From positions 1,626,501 through 1,690,500 of the forward strand of contig NC_019729.1 in NCBI RefSeq assembly GCF_000317475.1: a stretch of 64,000 nt of DNA, given 5' to 3'. How positions within the stretch are numbered: position 1 is the stretch's first letter; every line of letters begins with the position of its first letter. The notes under the pieces were generated by a model that saw only the letters and a list, made by a program, of their open reading frames with translations, ran no database searches and had not been told where the DNA came from. The DNA comes from Oscillatoria nigro-viridis PCC 7112 (lineage in GTDB: Bacteria > Cyanobacteriota > Cyanobacteriia > Cyanobacteriales > Microcoleaceae). Position numbers and translations under genes: made by a program. Positions 56,688 to 64,000 of the stretch are shown piece after piece.

Positions 56688-56720
56688 GATTCCCGACTTC
56701 TCTAAAAGAAGTCGGGAATC
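56688..56720. repeat. Palindromic repeat after hoxH
   Basis: GATTCCCGACTTCT and its exact inverse flank a 5-base loop. There is no T run after it. It resembles a common cyanobacterial intergenic palindrome and may act as a processing or partial termination site. Confidence 0.7.
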
Positions 56721-56786
56721 TGAAGTGCTGACCTCTCACAGTCTGCCCTAGTTTAATTTCTCCGCCATCAGCAAAGGAGGCAGTCT

Positions 56787-57278
56787 TTGAATATTACTGA
56801 CAACGAAAAAATTAGCTATCTCATCATTGGCTATGGCAACACGATTCGGGGTGACGATGGAGCCGGTTATCAGATTGCCGAAGCCGTCGCTCAGTGGAAT
56901 TTTGATCGTGTGCGATCGCTTGCCGTACATCAACTTACACCAGACTTAGCTGAAGCGATCGCCCAGGCTAAAACCGTCATTTTTGTAGATGCGGTTGCTA
57001 CACTATCAGAGGTCAAAATCGAACAACTCAGACCGAATTATGCAGCCAGCTTTACAGGACACTATGCCGATCCGCGATCGATACTAGCTCTAACTTGTAC
57101 CCTGTATAAAGCTATTCCTACTGCTTACCAAATTTTGATTCCAGCCGTTAACTTTTCCTTTGATGAAACCCTTTCTCCCGTTACAATAAAAAACGTTGAC
57201 TTGGCTTTAGTAAAGATTAAACAACTGGTTTCTCAACAGAGCAGCAGAAGGATGATCACTTACGATCGAACCCTTTGA
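56787..57278 (+). CDS. hoxW: Hydrogenase maturation protease HoxW
   Basis: The 163-residue HycI/HoxW-type protease cuts the HoxH tail. Seen: IIGYGNTIRGDDGAGYQIAE with the metal-binding Asp, HQLTPDLAEAI and VDAVATLS. The start is a TTG at 56787, chosen because AAAGGAGG lies 7-8 bp upstream and no ATG fits the family's N-terminus. The position next to hoxH supports the assignment. Confidence 0.88.
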   Translation: MNITDNEKISYLIIGYGNTIRGDDGAGYQIAEAVAQWNFDRVRSLAVHQLTPDLAEAIAQAKTVIFVDAVATLSEVKIEQLRPNYAASFTGHYADPRSILALTCTLYKAIPTAYQILIPAVNFSFDETLSPVTIKNVDLALVKIKQLVSQQSSRRMITYDRTL

Positions 57279-57367
57279 AAACTGAGTTTTCACCAACTCA
57301 CAAGGCGATTATCATGAAAAGTATTTGAGACTTACCCTTTTCCCTTTCCCTTCACTTCCTAATTGAT

Positions 57368-57709
57368 ATGCACGAAGTTGGCATCATGCAAAACACACTA
57401 GATATTGCTCTGGAGTACGCGAACCGTGAGGGTGCAGCTCAAATTCACCGCATGACATTACGCATCGGTCAATTGTCGGGAGTGGAGCCAGAAGCATTAG
57501 CCTTTGCGTTTGATGTTGTGACACGGGGAACCATTGCCGAACGCGCCCAACTCAGCATTGATTCCATTCCAGCCGTTTGCTATTGCCCAAATTGCCAACG
57601 TGAATTTCAACCTTCTGATTGGATTTACGAGTGTCCTGAGTGTCATCAATTCTGCACAGAAATCCGTCAGGGTAGAGAACTCGAACTTACTTCGCTGGAG
57701 GTTTCTTAA
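57368..57709 (+). CDS. hypA: Hydrogenase nickel-insertion protein HypA
   Basis: The 113-residue protein begins [12 protein letters not shown], with His2 as nickel ligand, and has the zinc site CYCPNCQ ... CPECHQF. It works with HypB to deliver nickel to HoxH. One base separates its stop from the hypB ATG. Confidence 0.95.
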   Translation: MHEVGIMQNTLDIALEYANREGAAQIHRMTLRIGQLSGVEPEALAFAFDVVTRGTIAERAQLSIDSIPAVCYCPNCQREFQPSDWIYECPECHQFCTEIRQGRELELTSLEVS

Positions 57710-57710
57710 T

Positions 57711-58571
57711 ATGTGTCAAGATTGTGGTTGCAACCAGGTTGGAGCAGTTGCGATTGATGGGGTTACACATCACGAACATTCCCACCTGCACGAATATTCT
57801 CATTCTCACGATCGCCAACATGAGCATCAACATTCTCACCAGGATTTCACGGGTAATGGAACAGGAAACCATCACGATCTGCACGAGCGATCGCACATTT
57901 CACACACCCTTGCCATTCACGAATCCCTGCTGTCGAAAAACGATCGCTTAGCAGAACGCAATCGAGGATATTTTCAGGCAAAAGGGGTGCTGGCACTCAA
58001 CATTCTGTCCTCACCGGGTTCGGGGAAAACAGCACTGATTGAGCGCATGGTGCAGGATTTGAACAGTCGCGTACTGACATCCCTGCAACACCCTTTACGG
58101 ATCGGTGTGATTGTGGGTGATTTAGAAACAGACAATGATGCTCAGCGCTTACGCCGTGCTGGTGCGCCCGCCGTACAAATCACCACGGGGAATGCGTGCC
58201 ATCTAGAAGCAGATATGGTGTCACGGGCAATGCAGAAGCTCGATCTGGATGCTCTGGACGTGTTGATTATTGAAAATGTGGGTAACTTAGTCTGTCCGGC
58301 TAGCTATGACTTAGGCGAAGCGATGCGAGTTGTGTTGCTATCCGTGACAGAAGGAGAGGATAAACCTTTAAAGTATCCCACAATGTTCAAAACGGCAAAT
58401 GTCGTTCTGATTAACAAAATCGACATTGCAGAAGCCGTGGGGTTCGACAGAGAACAGGCTATTGCTAACATTAGGCGCGTCGCACCCCAAGCAACCCTCT
58501 TGGAAGTTTCTGCTCGAACTGGACAGGGAATGGAAGCTTGGTATAGTTACCTGGGAACTGCCATTCAATAG
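57711..58571 (+). CDS. hypB: Hydrogenase nickel-insertion GTPase HypB
   Basis: The 286-residue protein starts CQDCGC, a high-affinity metal motif, then has a His-rich stretch (about 20-66) for nickel storage. The GTPase P-loop is SPGSGKT (101-107), and NKID comes later. I start at 57711. The longer open frame from 57534 overlaps hypA and is spurious. Confidence 0.95.
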   Translation: MCQDCGCNQVGAVAIDGVTHHEHSHLHEYSHSHDRQHEHQHSHQDFTGNGTGNHHDLHERSHISHTLAIHESLLSKNDRLAERNRGYFQAKGVLALNILSSPGSGKTALIERMVQDLNSRVLTSLQHPLRIGVIVGDLETDNDAQRLRRAGAPAVQITTGNACHLEADMVSRAMQKLDLDALDVLIIENVGNLVCPASYDLGEAMRVVLLSVTEGEDKPLKYPTMFKTANVVLINKIDIAEAVGFDREQAIANIRRVAPQATLLEVSARTGQGMEAWYSYLGTAIQ

Positions 58572-58586
58572 CCTGTGCAAGTTCAA

Positions 58587-58674
58587 GACTTACGCAAAAA
58601 CTCTCTCTTTCCTCTTATTTCTCCGCGTCCTCTGTGTACTCTGTGGTTCGTTTTTTCATCATTTTGCGTAAGTC
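58587..58674. repeat. 88-bp MITE-like element between hypB and hypF
   Basis: The ends are perfect 13-bp inverted repeats, GACTTACGCAAAA and TTTTGCGTAAGTC. The interior holds a degenerate copy of the CCTCTGCG repeat seen at 17531 and 42928. It is non-coding and fills most of the hypB-hypF gap. Confidence 0.78.
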
Positions 58675-58697
58675 CTAAGTTATCAGGAGAAAGGGCT

Positions 58698-61274
58698 ATG
58701 CTGACGACAGAATCAAAATTTATACAAAACTCAACCAAACGTCGGCTGTGCTTGACTGTAGAAGGCATCGTGCAGGGAGTCGGCTTTCGCCCATTCGTTT
58801 ACGGGTTGGCTAAAGACGTGGGAGTTGTGGGCTGGGTGAAAAATACCGATCGCGGAGTCTCGATCGACATTGAGGGTACTATCGAACAGCTTCAGATTTT
58901 TCAGAAACGCCTGCAGCAAGAAAAACCGCATCATGCCTTTTTGCAGCACATAGAAACTCAGTGGATGAGCCTCGCAGGATACACCGATTTTGAAATTCGT
59001 CCATCAGATGCGGCTCATTCCTCAATCGCAACTCCTAAATCTGCTCTGATTCTGCCCGATCTCGCAACCTGTCGGGCCTGTCTGCACGAAATTTACGATC
59101 CTGCCAACCGTCGCTATCGCTATCCCTTCACCAACTGTACGCACTGCGGCCCTCGTTTCAGCATCTTGCGATCGCTTCCCTACGATCGCCCCAACACCAC
59201 GATGCAGCGATTTCAGATGTGTCCGGAGTGCCGTGCAGAGTACGAGAACCCTCTGGATCGACGCTTTCACGCTCAACCAAACGCTTGCCCGACTTGTGGC
59301 CCCCATTTAGAACTTTGGGATCGTCAAGGTAAGACGTTAGCAACCCACGATGAGGCACTGCTGCAAACGGCAAATGCTATTCGTCAGGGTAAAATTCTGG
59401 CAATTAAGGGATTAGGCGGATTTCATGTAGTTGTGGATGCTGGCAATGAGACAGCCGTGAGAACGCTCCGCGATCGCAAACGGCGGCCTGATAAGCCCCT
59501 CGCGTTAATGTATCCTTCGTTAGAGCTAATCCGCGAACACTGTCAGGTTTCCGAAGAGGAAGAAAAATTGCTGCTTTCTTCTGAAGCACCGATAGTTCTC
59601 CTTCAATCTAAAATCCACAATTTCAAATCTACAATTGCTCCCTCTGTTGCTCCCGGCAATCCCTATTTAGGCGTGATGCTACCCTACACGCCGTTGCATC
59701 ATCTCTTGCTGTCAGAACTCGGTTTTCCGATTGTCGCGACGAGTGGAAATCTTTCTAGCGAACCGATTTGTACGGATGAATTAGATGCACTGAACCGATT
59801 ACAGAATATTGCCGATTTGTTCTTAGTTCACGATCGCCCGATCGCCCGTCCTGTTGACGATTCCATCGTGCGGGTGGTTGGCGAGGAACCCATCGTTCTG
59901 CATGAACACTTTAAACCCCACCCCAGCCCTCCCCTTACTAAGGGGAGGGAGCAAGAGCAAGTTTCCCCCCTTACTAAGGGGGGATTAAGGGGGGTTAGAT
60001 CGATTCGTGCAGATCGACCCATCGTTCTGCGTCGTGCCAGAGGCTATGCTCCCTTTCCAATTACACCACCATCGAAATTAACCTCTCATGATTCATCCGT
60101 CATCCTCGCTGTTGGCGCTCATCTAAAAAATACCGTTGCGCTGTATCTCAATCATCAAATTTTGATGAGCCAGCATCTCGGCGATCTCGATAATTTATCA
60201 ACAATCGATCGTTTTCAAGAAGCGATTCACCATCTACTTAATATTTACGAGGTTCAGCCCACTGCGATCGCAACTGATGCCCATCCAGACTACTACTCGA
60301 CTCAATTTGCCAATGCTTTGATTGAAGTGAAAGCAGAGAGCAAGCAGGCAACTGAACAGAAACGCTTTCCTTCTGCCCTCTGCCCTCTGCCCTCTGCCTT
60401 TCCTACTTCTACAGCCGTAATTCCAGTGCAGCATCACTATGCTCATGTCCTATCTTGCATGGTGGACAATCAACTCGAACCCCCCGTGTTGGGAATTGCC
60501 TGGGATGGAACGGGTTATGGCTTAGACGGGACGATTTGGGGGGGCGAGTTTCTCAACATCCTAGCTAACGGATTTGAACGAACGGCTCATCTGCGATCGT
60601 TCCCATTACCTGGAGGAGAACAGGCAGTCAAAGAACCTCGACGATGCGCTTTGGGATTGCTCTACGAATGCTTTGGAAATCGGGCGTTTGAAATGTTGGA
60701 GTTAGCGTCTGTGCAAGCTTTCTCGCGGCAAAAACTTAAAGTCTTACAGGCTATGTTGCAACGAGAATTGAATACTCCAAAAACGTCGAGTGCCGGACGC
60801 TTGTTTGATGCGATCGCTGCTTTGTTGGGGTTGTGTCAGCAAGCTAGTTTTGAAGGGCAAGCTGCGATGCAACTGGAGTTTGCGGCTAATGGCTTCAAGA
60901 CGGATGAAGCTTATCCGTATGAATTGCTGTGTCCTGCACACTCTCCTATGATTCTCGATTATTCACCGATGCTCAATGCCATTCTCGATGACATTCACGA
61001 GCAGATTTCTCAAGAAATCGTGGCGGCAAAGTTTCACAACACGTTAATTGAGGGAATGGTGGCGATCGCCAACCGAGTCGGTGTTGAACAAATTGTGTTA
61101 ACGGGCGGTTGTTTTCAAAATCGTTATTTACTAGAACGTGCGATCGCTCGACTCAAAACAGAAGGTTTTTCAATTTATTGGCATCACCGAATTCCAACCA
61201 ATGACGGAGGCATTGCGGCTGGACAAATTATGGCTGCATTACGAACATTGCAAAATCAATCAGGAGGTGAGTGA
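58698..61274 (+). CDS. hypF: Carbamoyltransferase HypF
   Basis: The 858-residue protein makes the cyanide ligands of the Ni-Fe site. It has an acylphosphatase domain (GIVQGVGFRPFVYG), two zinc fingers (CRACLHEIYD..CTHCGPRF, CPECRAEY..CPTCGP), a YrdC-like domain and a Kae1-like domain (HHYAHVLSCM). It is about 90 residues longer than usual because of three in-frame repeat-derived inserts (residues about 303-313, 406-434 and 557-568). I start at 58698 because of an AGGAG site and family fit, not at 58575. Confidence 0.93.
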   Translation: MLTTESKFIQNSTKRRLCLTVEGIVQGVGFRPFVYGLAKDVGVVGWVKNTDRGVSIDIEGTIEQLQIFQKRLQQEKPHHAFLQHIETQWMSLAGYTDFEIRPSDAAHSSIATPKSALILPDLATCRACLHEIYDPANRRYRYPFTNCTHCGPRFSILRSLPYDRPNTTMQRFQMCPECRAEYENPLDRRFHAQPNACPTCGPHLELWDRQGKTLATHDEALLQTANAIRQGKILAIKGLGGFHVVVDAGNETAVRTLRDRKRRPDKPLALMYPSLELIREHCQVSEEEEKLLLSSEAPIVLLQSKIHNFKSTIAPSVAPGNPYLGVMLPYTPLHHLLLSELGFPIVATSGNLSSEPICTDELDALNRLQNIADLFLVHDRPIARPVDDSIVRVVGEEPIVLHEHFKPHPSPPLTKGREQEQVSPLTKGGLRGVRSIRADRPIVLRRARGYAPFPITPPSKLTSHDSSVILAVGAHLKNTVALYLNHQILMSQHLGDLDNLSTIDRFQEAIHHLLNIYEVQPTAIATDAHPDYYSTQFANALIEVKAESKQATEQKRFPSALCPLPSAFPTSTAVIPVQHHYAHVLSCMVDNQLEPPVLGIAWDGTGYGLDGTIWGGEFLNILANGFERTAHLRSFPLPGGEQAVKEPRRCALGLLYECFGNRAFEMLELASVQAFSRQKLKVLQAMLQRELNTPKTSSAGRLFDAIAALLGLCQQASFEGQAAMQLEFAANGFKTDEAYPYELLCPAHSPMILDYSPMLNAILDDIHEQISQEIVAAKFHNTLIEGMVAIANRVGVEQIVLTGGCFQNRYLLERAIARLKTEGFSIYWHHRIPTNDGGIAAGQIMAALRTLQNQSGGE
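59605..59636. repeat. AAAATCT-type repeat inside hypF (insert 1)
   Basis: AATCTAAAATC..CAAATCTACAATT matches the intergenic heptamer family and encodes QSKIHNFKST, replacing a short loop. Confidence 0.7.
59914..60000. repeat. CCCCTTACTAAGGGG repeats inside hypF (insert 2)
   Basis: Two copies of a CCCCTTACTAAGGGG-type palindrome, common between cyanobacterial genes, are read in frame as PHPSPPLTKGRE and SPLTKGGLRG. Confidence 0.82.
60370..60402. repeat. TGCCCTC heptamers inside hypF (insert 3)
   Basis: Tandem TGCCCTC units encode SALCPLPSAF in a loop before the HHYAH motif. Confidence 0.8.
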
Positions 61275-61276
61275 AA

Positions 61277-61561
61277 ATGTGCCTTGCTGTACCCGGTAAA
61301 GTGATCGGTATTGAGGACAATTCTGAGCGCAATGGAAACTCCTCGCTTTGGCGCACAGGTAAAGTTAGCTTTGGTGGCATTATCAAAGAAGTTAGCCTCG
61401 CCTATGTGCCAGAGGTGAAAATTGGTGATTACGTCATCGTACACGTGGGTTTTGCACTCAGTATTGTTGACCCCGAAGAAGCAGAAGAAACATTAAATTA
61501 TTTGAGTCAGTTTGAATCTGAACCATCGCCAATTAATACAGGAGTTGGAGAAATACCCTAG
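61277..61561 (+). CDS. hypC: Hydrogenase maturation chaperone HypC
   Basis: The 94-residue protein starts MCLAVPGKVI. The essential Cys must be residue 2, which fixes the ATG at 61277 over the GTG at 61271. It carries the Fe(CN)2CO group with HypD to HoxH. hypF ends 2 bp upstream. hypD and hypE are not in the window. Confidence 0.95.
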   Translation: MCLAVPGKVIGIEDNSERNGNSSLWRTGKVSFGGIIKEVSLAYVPEVKIGDYVIVHVGFALSIVDPEEAEETLNYLSQFESEPSPINTGVGEIP

Positions 61562-61714
61562 GATTGTCAATTTCAATTTCAATTTATTCATCTTTGTGAA
61601 TATTTATTCTAATCCTCACAAGAGCCTCACGATTTATGTCTAGCATGGAGATGTAAGAGGCTTGCCAAGAACGAACAAACTGAACTTTTGTAATGACGAA
61701 AAGAGGATGAGGCA

Positions 61715-64000
61715 ATGCCATTAAAAACTTTTGTCACGATAGACGGTAACGAAGCTGTTGCTCGCGTTGCCTACCGACTCAGTGAAGTGATCGCAATTTA
61801 TCCCATTACACCGGCTTCAACGATGGGTGAATGGGCCGATGCCTGGGCATCTGCCGAACAGCGCAACGTGTGGGGAACTGTTCCCTCTGTTGTGGAAATG
61901 CAAAGTGAGGCAGGTGCAGCCGGAACGGTTCATGGAGCATTGCAGGCGGGAACGTTAACCACAACGTTTACGGCTTCCCAAGGCTTGCTGCTGATGATTC
62001 CCAATTTATACAAGATTGCGGGTGAACTAACGCCTGCGGTGATTCACATTGCGGCGCGATCGCTAGCGGCACAGGGACTTTCGATTTTTGGCGATCACAG
62101 TGATGTAATGGCTGTCCGAGGAACGGGTTGCGGGTTGCTTTGTTCGGCCTCGGTGCAAGAGTCGCAAGATTTAGCGGCGATCGCCACTCGTGCCACACTG
62201 GAATCTCGTATTCCATTCCTCCACTTCTTCGATGGTTTCCGCACGTCCCACGAAATTCAAAAAGTGGAACTGCTATCGGATGACGAGTTACGCGCTTTCA
62301 TTCCGAATGAACTGATTTTGGCGCACCGCGATCGCGCCTTGACACCCGATCGCCCAGTGATTCGCGGCACAGCCCAAAATCCGGATGTTTATTTCCAAGC
62401 GCGGGAAACCGTTAACCGATTCTACAACGCCTGTCCCGATCTCGTACAGCAGGCGATGGATGAATTCGCCCAACTGACGGGGAGACAGTATCAACTCTAC
62501 GAATACTACGGCGATCCAGCAGCGGAACAAGTCATTGTATTGATGGGTTCGGGTTGCGAAACCGTGCATGAAACGGTGGATTACCTGAATGCTCGCGGTG
62601 CAAAACTAGGTGTACTGAAAGTTCGCTTGTACAGACCATTTGATGGTAGTCGATTGGTTGCTGCACTGCCCGAAAGTGTGAAAGCGATCGCCGTACTCGA
62701 TCGCGCCAAAGAACCAGGCAGCACGGGTGAACCATTATATCTTGATGTCCTGAGTGCGCTAGTTGAAAGCAACCGTCACGATATTCAGGTAGTCGGAGGT
62801 CGTTACGGTCTATCGTCTAAAGAATTCACCCCTGCAATGGTGAAGGCTGTCTTTGATAATCTGACGGCTGACGAGCCACTAAATCATTTCACTGTTGGCA
62901 TTTACGATGATGTCACCCATACATCATTAAACTACGATCCCAGCTTCTCCACTGAACCCGATAACGTAGTACGAGCCATTTTCTATGGTTTGGGTGCCGA
63001 TGGGACAGTGGGCGCAAATAAGAATTCGATCAAAATCATTGGCGAAGAAACAGACAATTATGCTCAGGGTTACTTCGTCTATGATTCCAAGAAATCTGGT
63101 TCTGTTACGGTTTCCCATTTGCGTTTTGGTCCAGAACTAATTCGTTCAACTTACCTGGTTAGCAGTGCGAATTTTGTCGCTTGCCACCAATGGGAATTTG
63201 TCGAGAAATTCGATCTGCTGGATGCTGCAAAACCGGAAGCTATCTTTTTGCTCAACAGTCCCTACAATCCAGAAGAAACCTGGATGCGGTTACCAGAGCG
63301 TCTGAAGGCGCAAATTGTTGAGAAGCAGTTGAAGTTATACGTCATTAACGCTTCTCAGGTGGCGCGCGAGACGGGCATGAGCAGGCACATCAACACCGTG
63401 ATGCAGGTTTGTTTCTTTGCCGTTGCAGGCGTGTTGCCCCGTGAAGAAGCGATCGCACGCATCAAGCAATCGATCCGCAAGACTTACGGCAAGAAGGGTG
63501 AGGCGATTGTGGAAATGAATTTGAAAGCGGTCGATCGCACCCTGGATAATCTATACGAAGTGGATTATCAGAGTTATCAACAATCCCCTATTCCCAATCA
63601 GGTAGGAGAAGCGCCCTCCCCAGTTCCCGATACTGCCCCAGCCTTTGTTCGAGACGTGCTCGGCAAGATGATGGCACGGCAGGGAGACGATCTTCCAGTG
63701 AGTGCGTTGCCGATTGATGGCACTTATCCCAGCGGTACCTCGAAATGGGAGAAGCGCAACATTGCCCAGGAAATTCCAGTGTGGGATGCAGATGTGTGCG
63801 TGCAGTGCGGCAAATGCGTCATGATGTGTCCCCATGCCGTGATCCGCTCCAAAGTTTATGAACCAGAAGCACTAGAAAATGCACCGGAAACGTTTAAGAG
63901 TGCGAATGCCAAAGACCATGACTGGACGAATCTGAAATTTACGATCCAGGTGGCGGCTGAAGACTGCACGGGTTGCGGGATTTGTGTCGATGTTTGTCCG
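61715..64000 (+). CDS. nifJ: Pyruvate:ferredoxin (flavodoxin) oxidoreductase, 5' part
   Basis: 762 codons are seen before the window ends. Domain I has YPITPASTMGEWAD, domain III has QVCFFAVAGVLPREEA, and the 4Fe-4S ferredoxin domain has CVQCGKCVMMCP and the start of the second motif CTGCGICVDVCP. The TPP domain lies beyond the edge. It oxidises pyruvate to acetyl-CoA and CO2, reducing ferredoxin. The site AAGAGGATGAGG precedes the ATG. Its place after hox-hyp suggests fermentative H2 production. Confidence 0.95.
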   Translation, partial: MPLKTFVTIDGNEAVARVAYRLSEVIAIYPITPASTMGEWADAWASAEQRNVWGTVPSVVEMQSEAGAAGTVHGALQAGTLTTTFTASQGLLLMIPNLYKIAGELTPAVIHIAARSLAAQGLSIFGDHSDVMAVRGTGCGLLCSASVQESQDLAAIATRATLESRIPFLHFFDGFRTSHEIQKVELLSDDELRAFIPNELILAHRDRALTPDRPVIRGTAQNPDVYFQARETVNRFYNACPDLVQQAMDEFAQLTGRQYQLYEYYGDPAAEQVIVLMGSGCETVHETVDYLNARGAKLGVLKVRLYRPFDGSRLVAALPESVKAIAVLDRAKEPGSTGEPLYLDVLSALVESNRHDIQVVGGRYGLSSKEFTPAMVKAVFDNLTADEPLNHFTVGIYDDVTHTSLNYDPSFSTEPDNVVRAIFYGLGADGTVGANKNSIKIIGEETDNYAQGYFVYDSKKSGSVTVSHLRFGPELIRSTYLVSSANFVACHQWEFVEKFDLLDAAKPEAIFLLNSPYNPEETWMRLPERLKAQIVEKQLKLYVINASQVARETGMSRHINTVMQVCFFAVAGVLPREEAIARIKQSIRKTYGKKGEAIVEMNLKAVDRTLDNLYEVDYQSYQQSPIPNQVGEAPSPVPDTAPAFVRDVLGKMMARQGDDLPVSALPIDGTYPSGTSKWEKRNIAQEIPVWDADVCVQCGKCVMMCPHAVIRSKVYEPEALENAPETFKSANAKDHDWTNLKFTIQVAAEDCTGCGICVDVCP

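Overview
The window looks like chromosomal DNA of a filamentous, non-heterocystous cyanobacterium of the Oscillatoria/Microcoleus/Phormidium type. This is inferred from dense GCGATCGC (HIP1) octamers, heptanucleotide tandem repeats, a photosystem II D1 gene, a cytochrome b6f-type Rieske protein, the cyanobacterial chlorophyll/bilin genes chlAII and ho, and the NAD-linked Hox hydrogenase.

Layout. 1-5.9 kb: two tandem Uma2 nucleases, a LOV-PAS-PAS-PAS-GGDEF-EAL photoreceptor and a prohibitin. 6.2-8.9 kb: one IS605-type element inserted inside the tnpB of another. 9-22 kb: mostly housekeeping genes (nfi, KGG stress protein, two FHA proteins, an orphan m5C methyltransferase, miaB, ddl, an AI-2E/PerM transporter, an HtrA protease). 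22-24.5 kb: a ferredoxin-MBL gene cut by an ISKra4 element. 24.6-38.5 kb: a low-oxygen island with two radical-SAM proteins, a Delta9 desaturase, an accessory Rieske protein with DUF2892 and DUF4405 partners, a D1' (microaerobic) psbA split by an IS605 element, hcp, hemN, ho, chlAII and an HxlR regulator. 38.5-42.9 kb: an IS200/IS605 element whose tnpB carries a group II intron. 43-51 kb: a GH44 glycosidase, gcvP, gcvH, a hydrolase and gcvT. 51.6-64 kb: hoxE-F-U-Y-H, hoxW, hypA-B-F-C and the 5' part of nifJ, all on the plus strand.

How it fits together. The genes from about 24.6 kb onward suit life at low oxygen in mats or blooms. HemN, ChlAII and HO keep pigment synthesis going with little O2. 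D1' and the extra Rieske protein would alter photosynthetic electron flow. HCP handles NO/hydroxylamine-type stress. Hox hydrogenase and pyruvate:ferredoxin oxidoreductase support fermentation.

Most notable results. (1) A 55-bp block upstream of psbA(D1') is 47/55 identical, without gaps, to a block upstream of chlAII, which implies shared control. (2) The psbA encodes all three D1' substitutions (A80, L158, A286), and removing exactly 29748-31781 would restore a 360-codon gene. (3) Removing the group II intron at 38653-41228 restores a continuous tnpB. (4) Intergenic-type repeats have expanded in frame inside gcvP and hypF. No tRNA, rRNA or CRISPR array was recognised.
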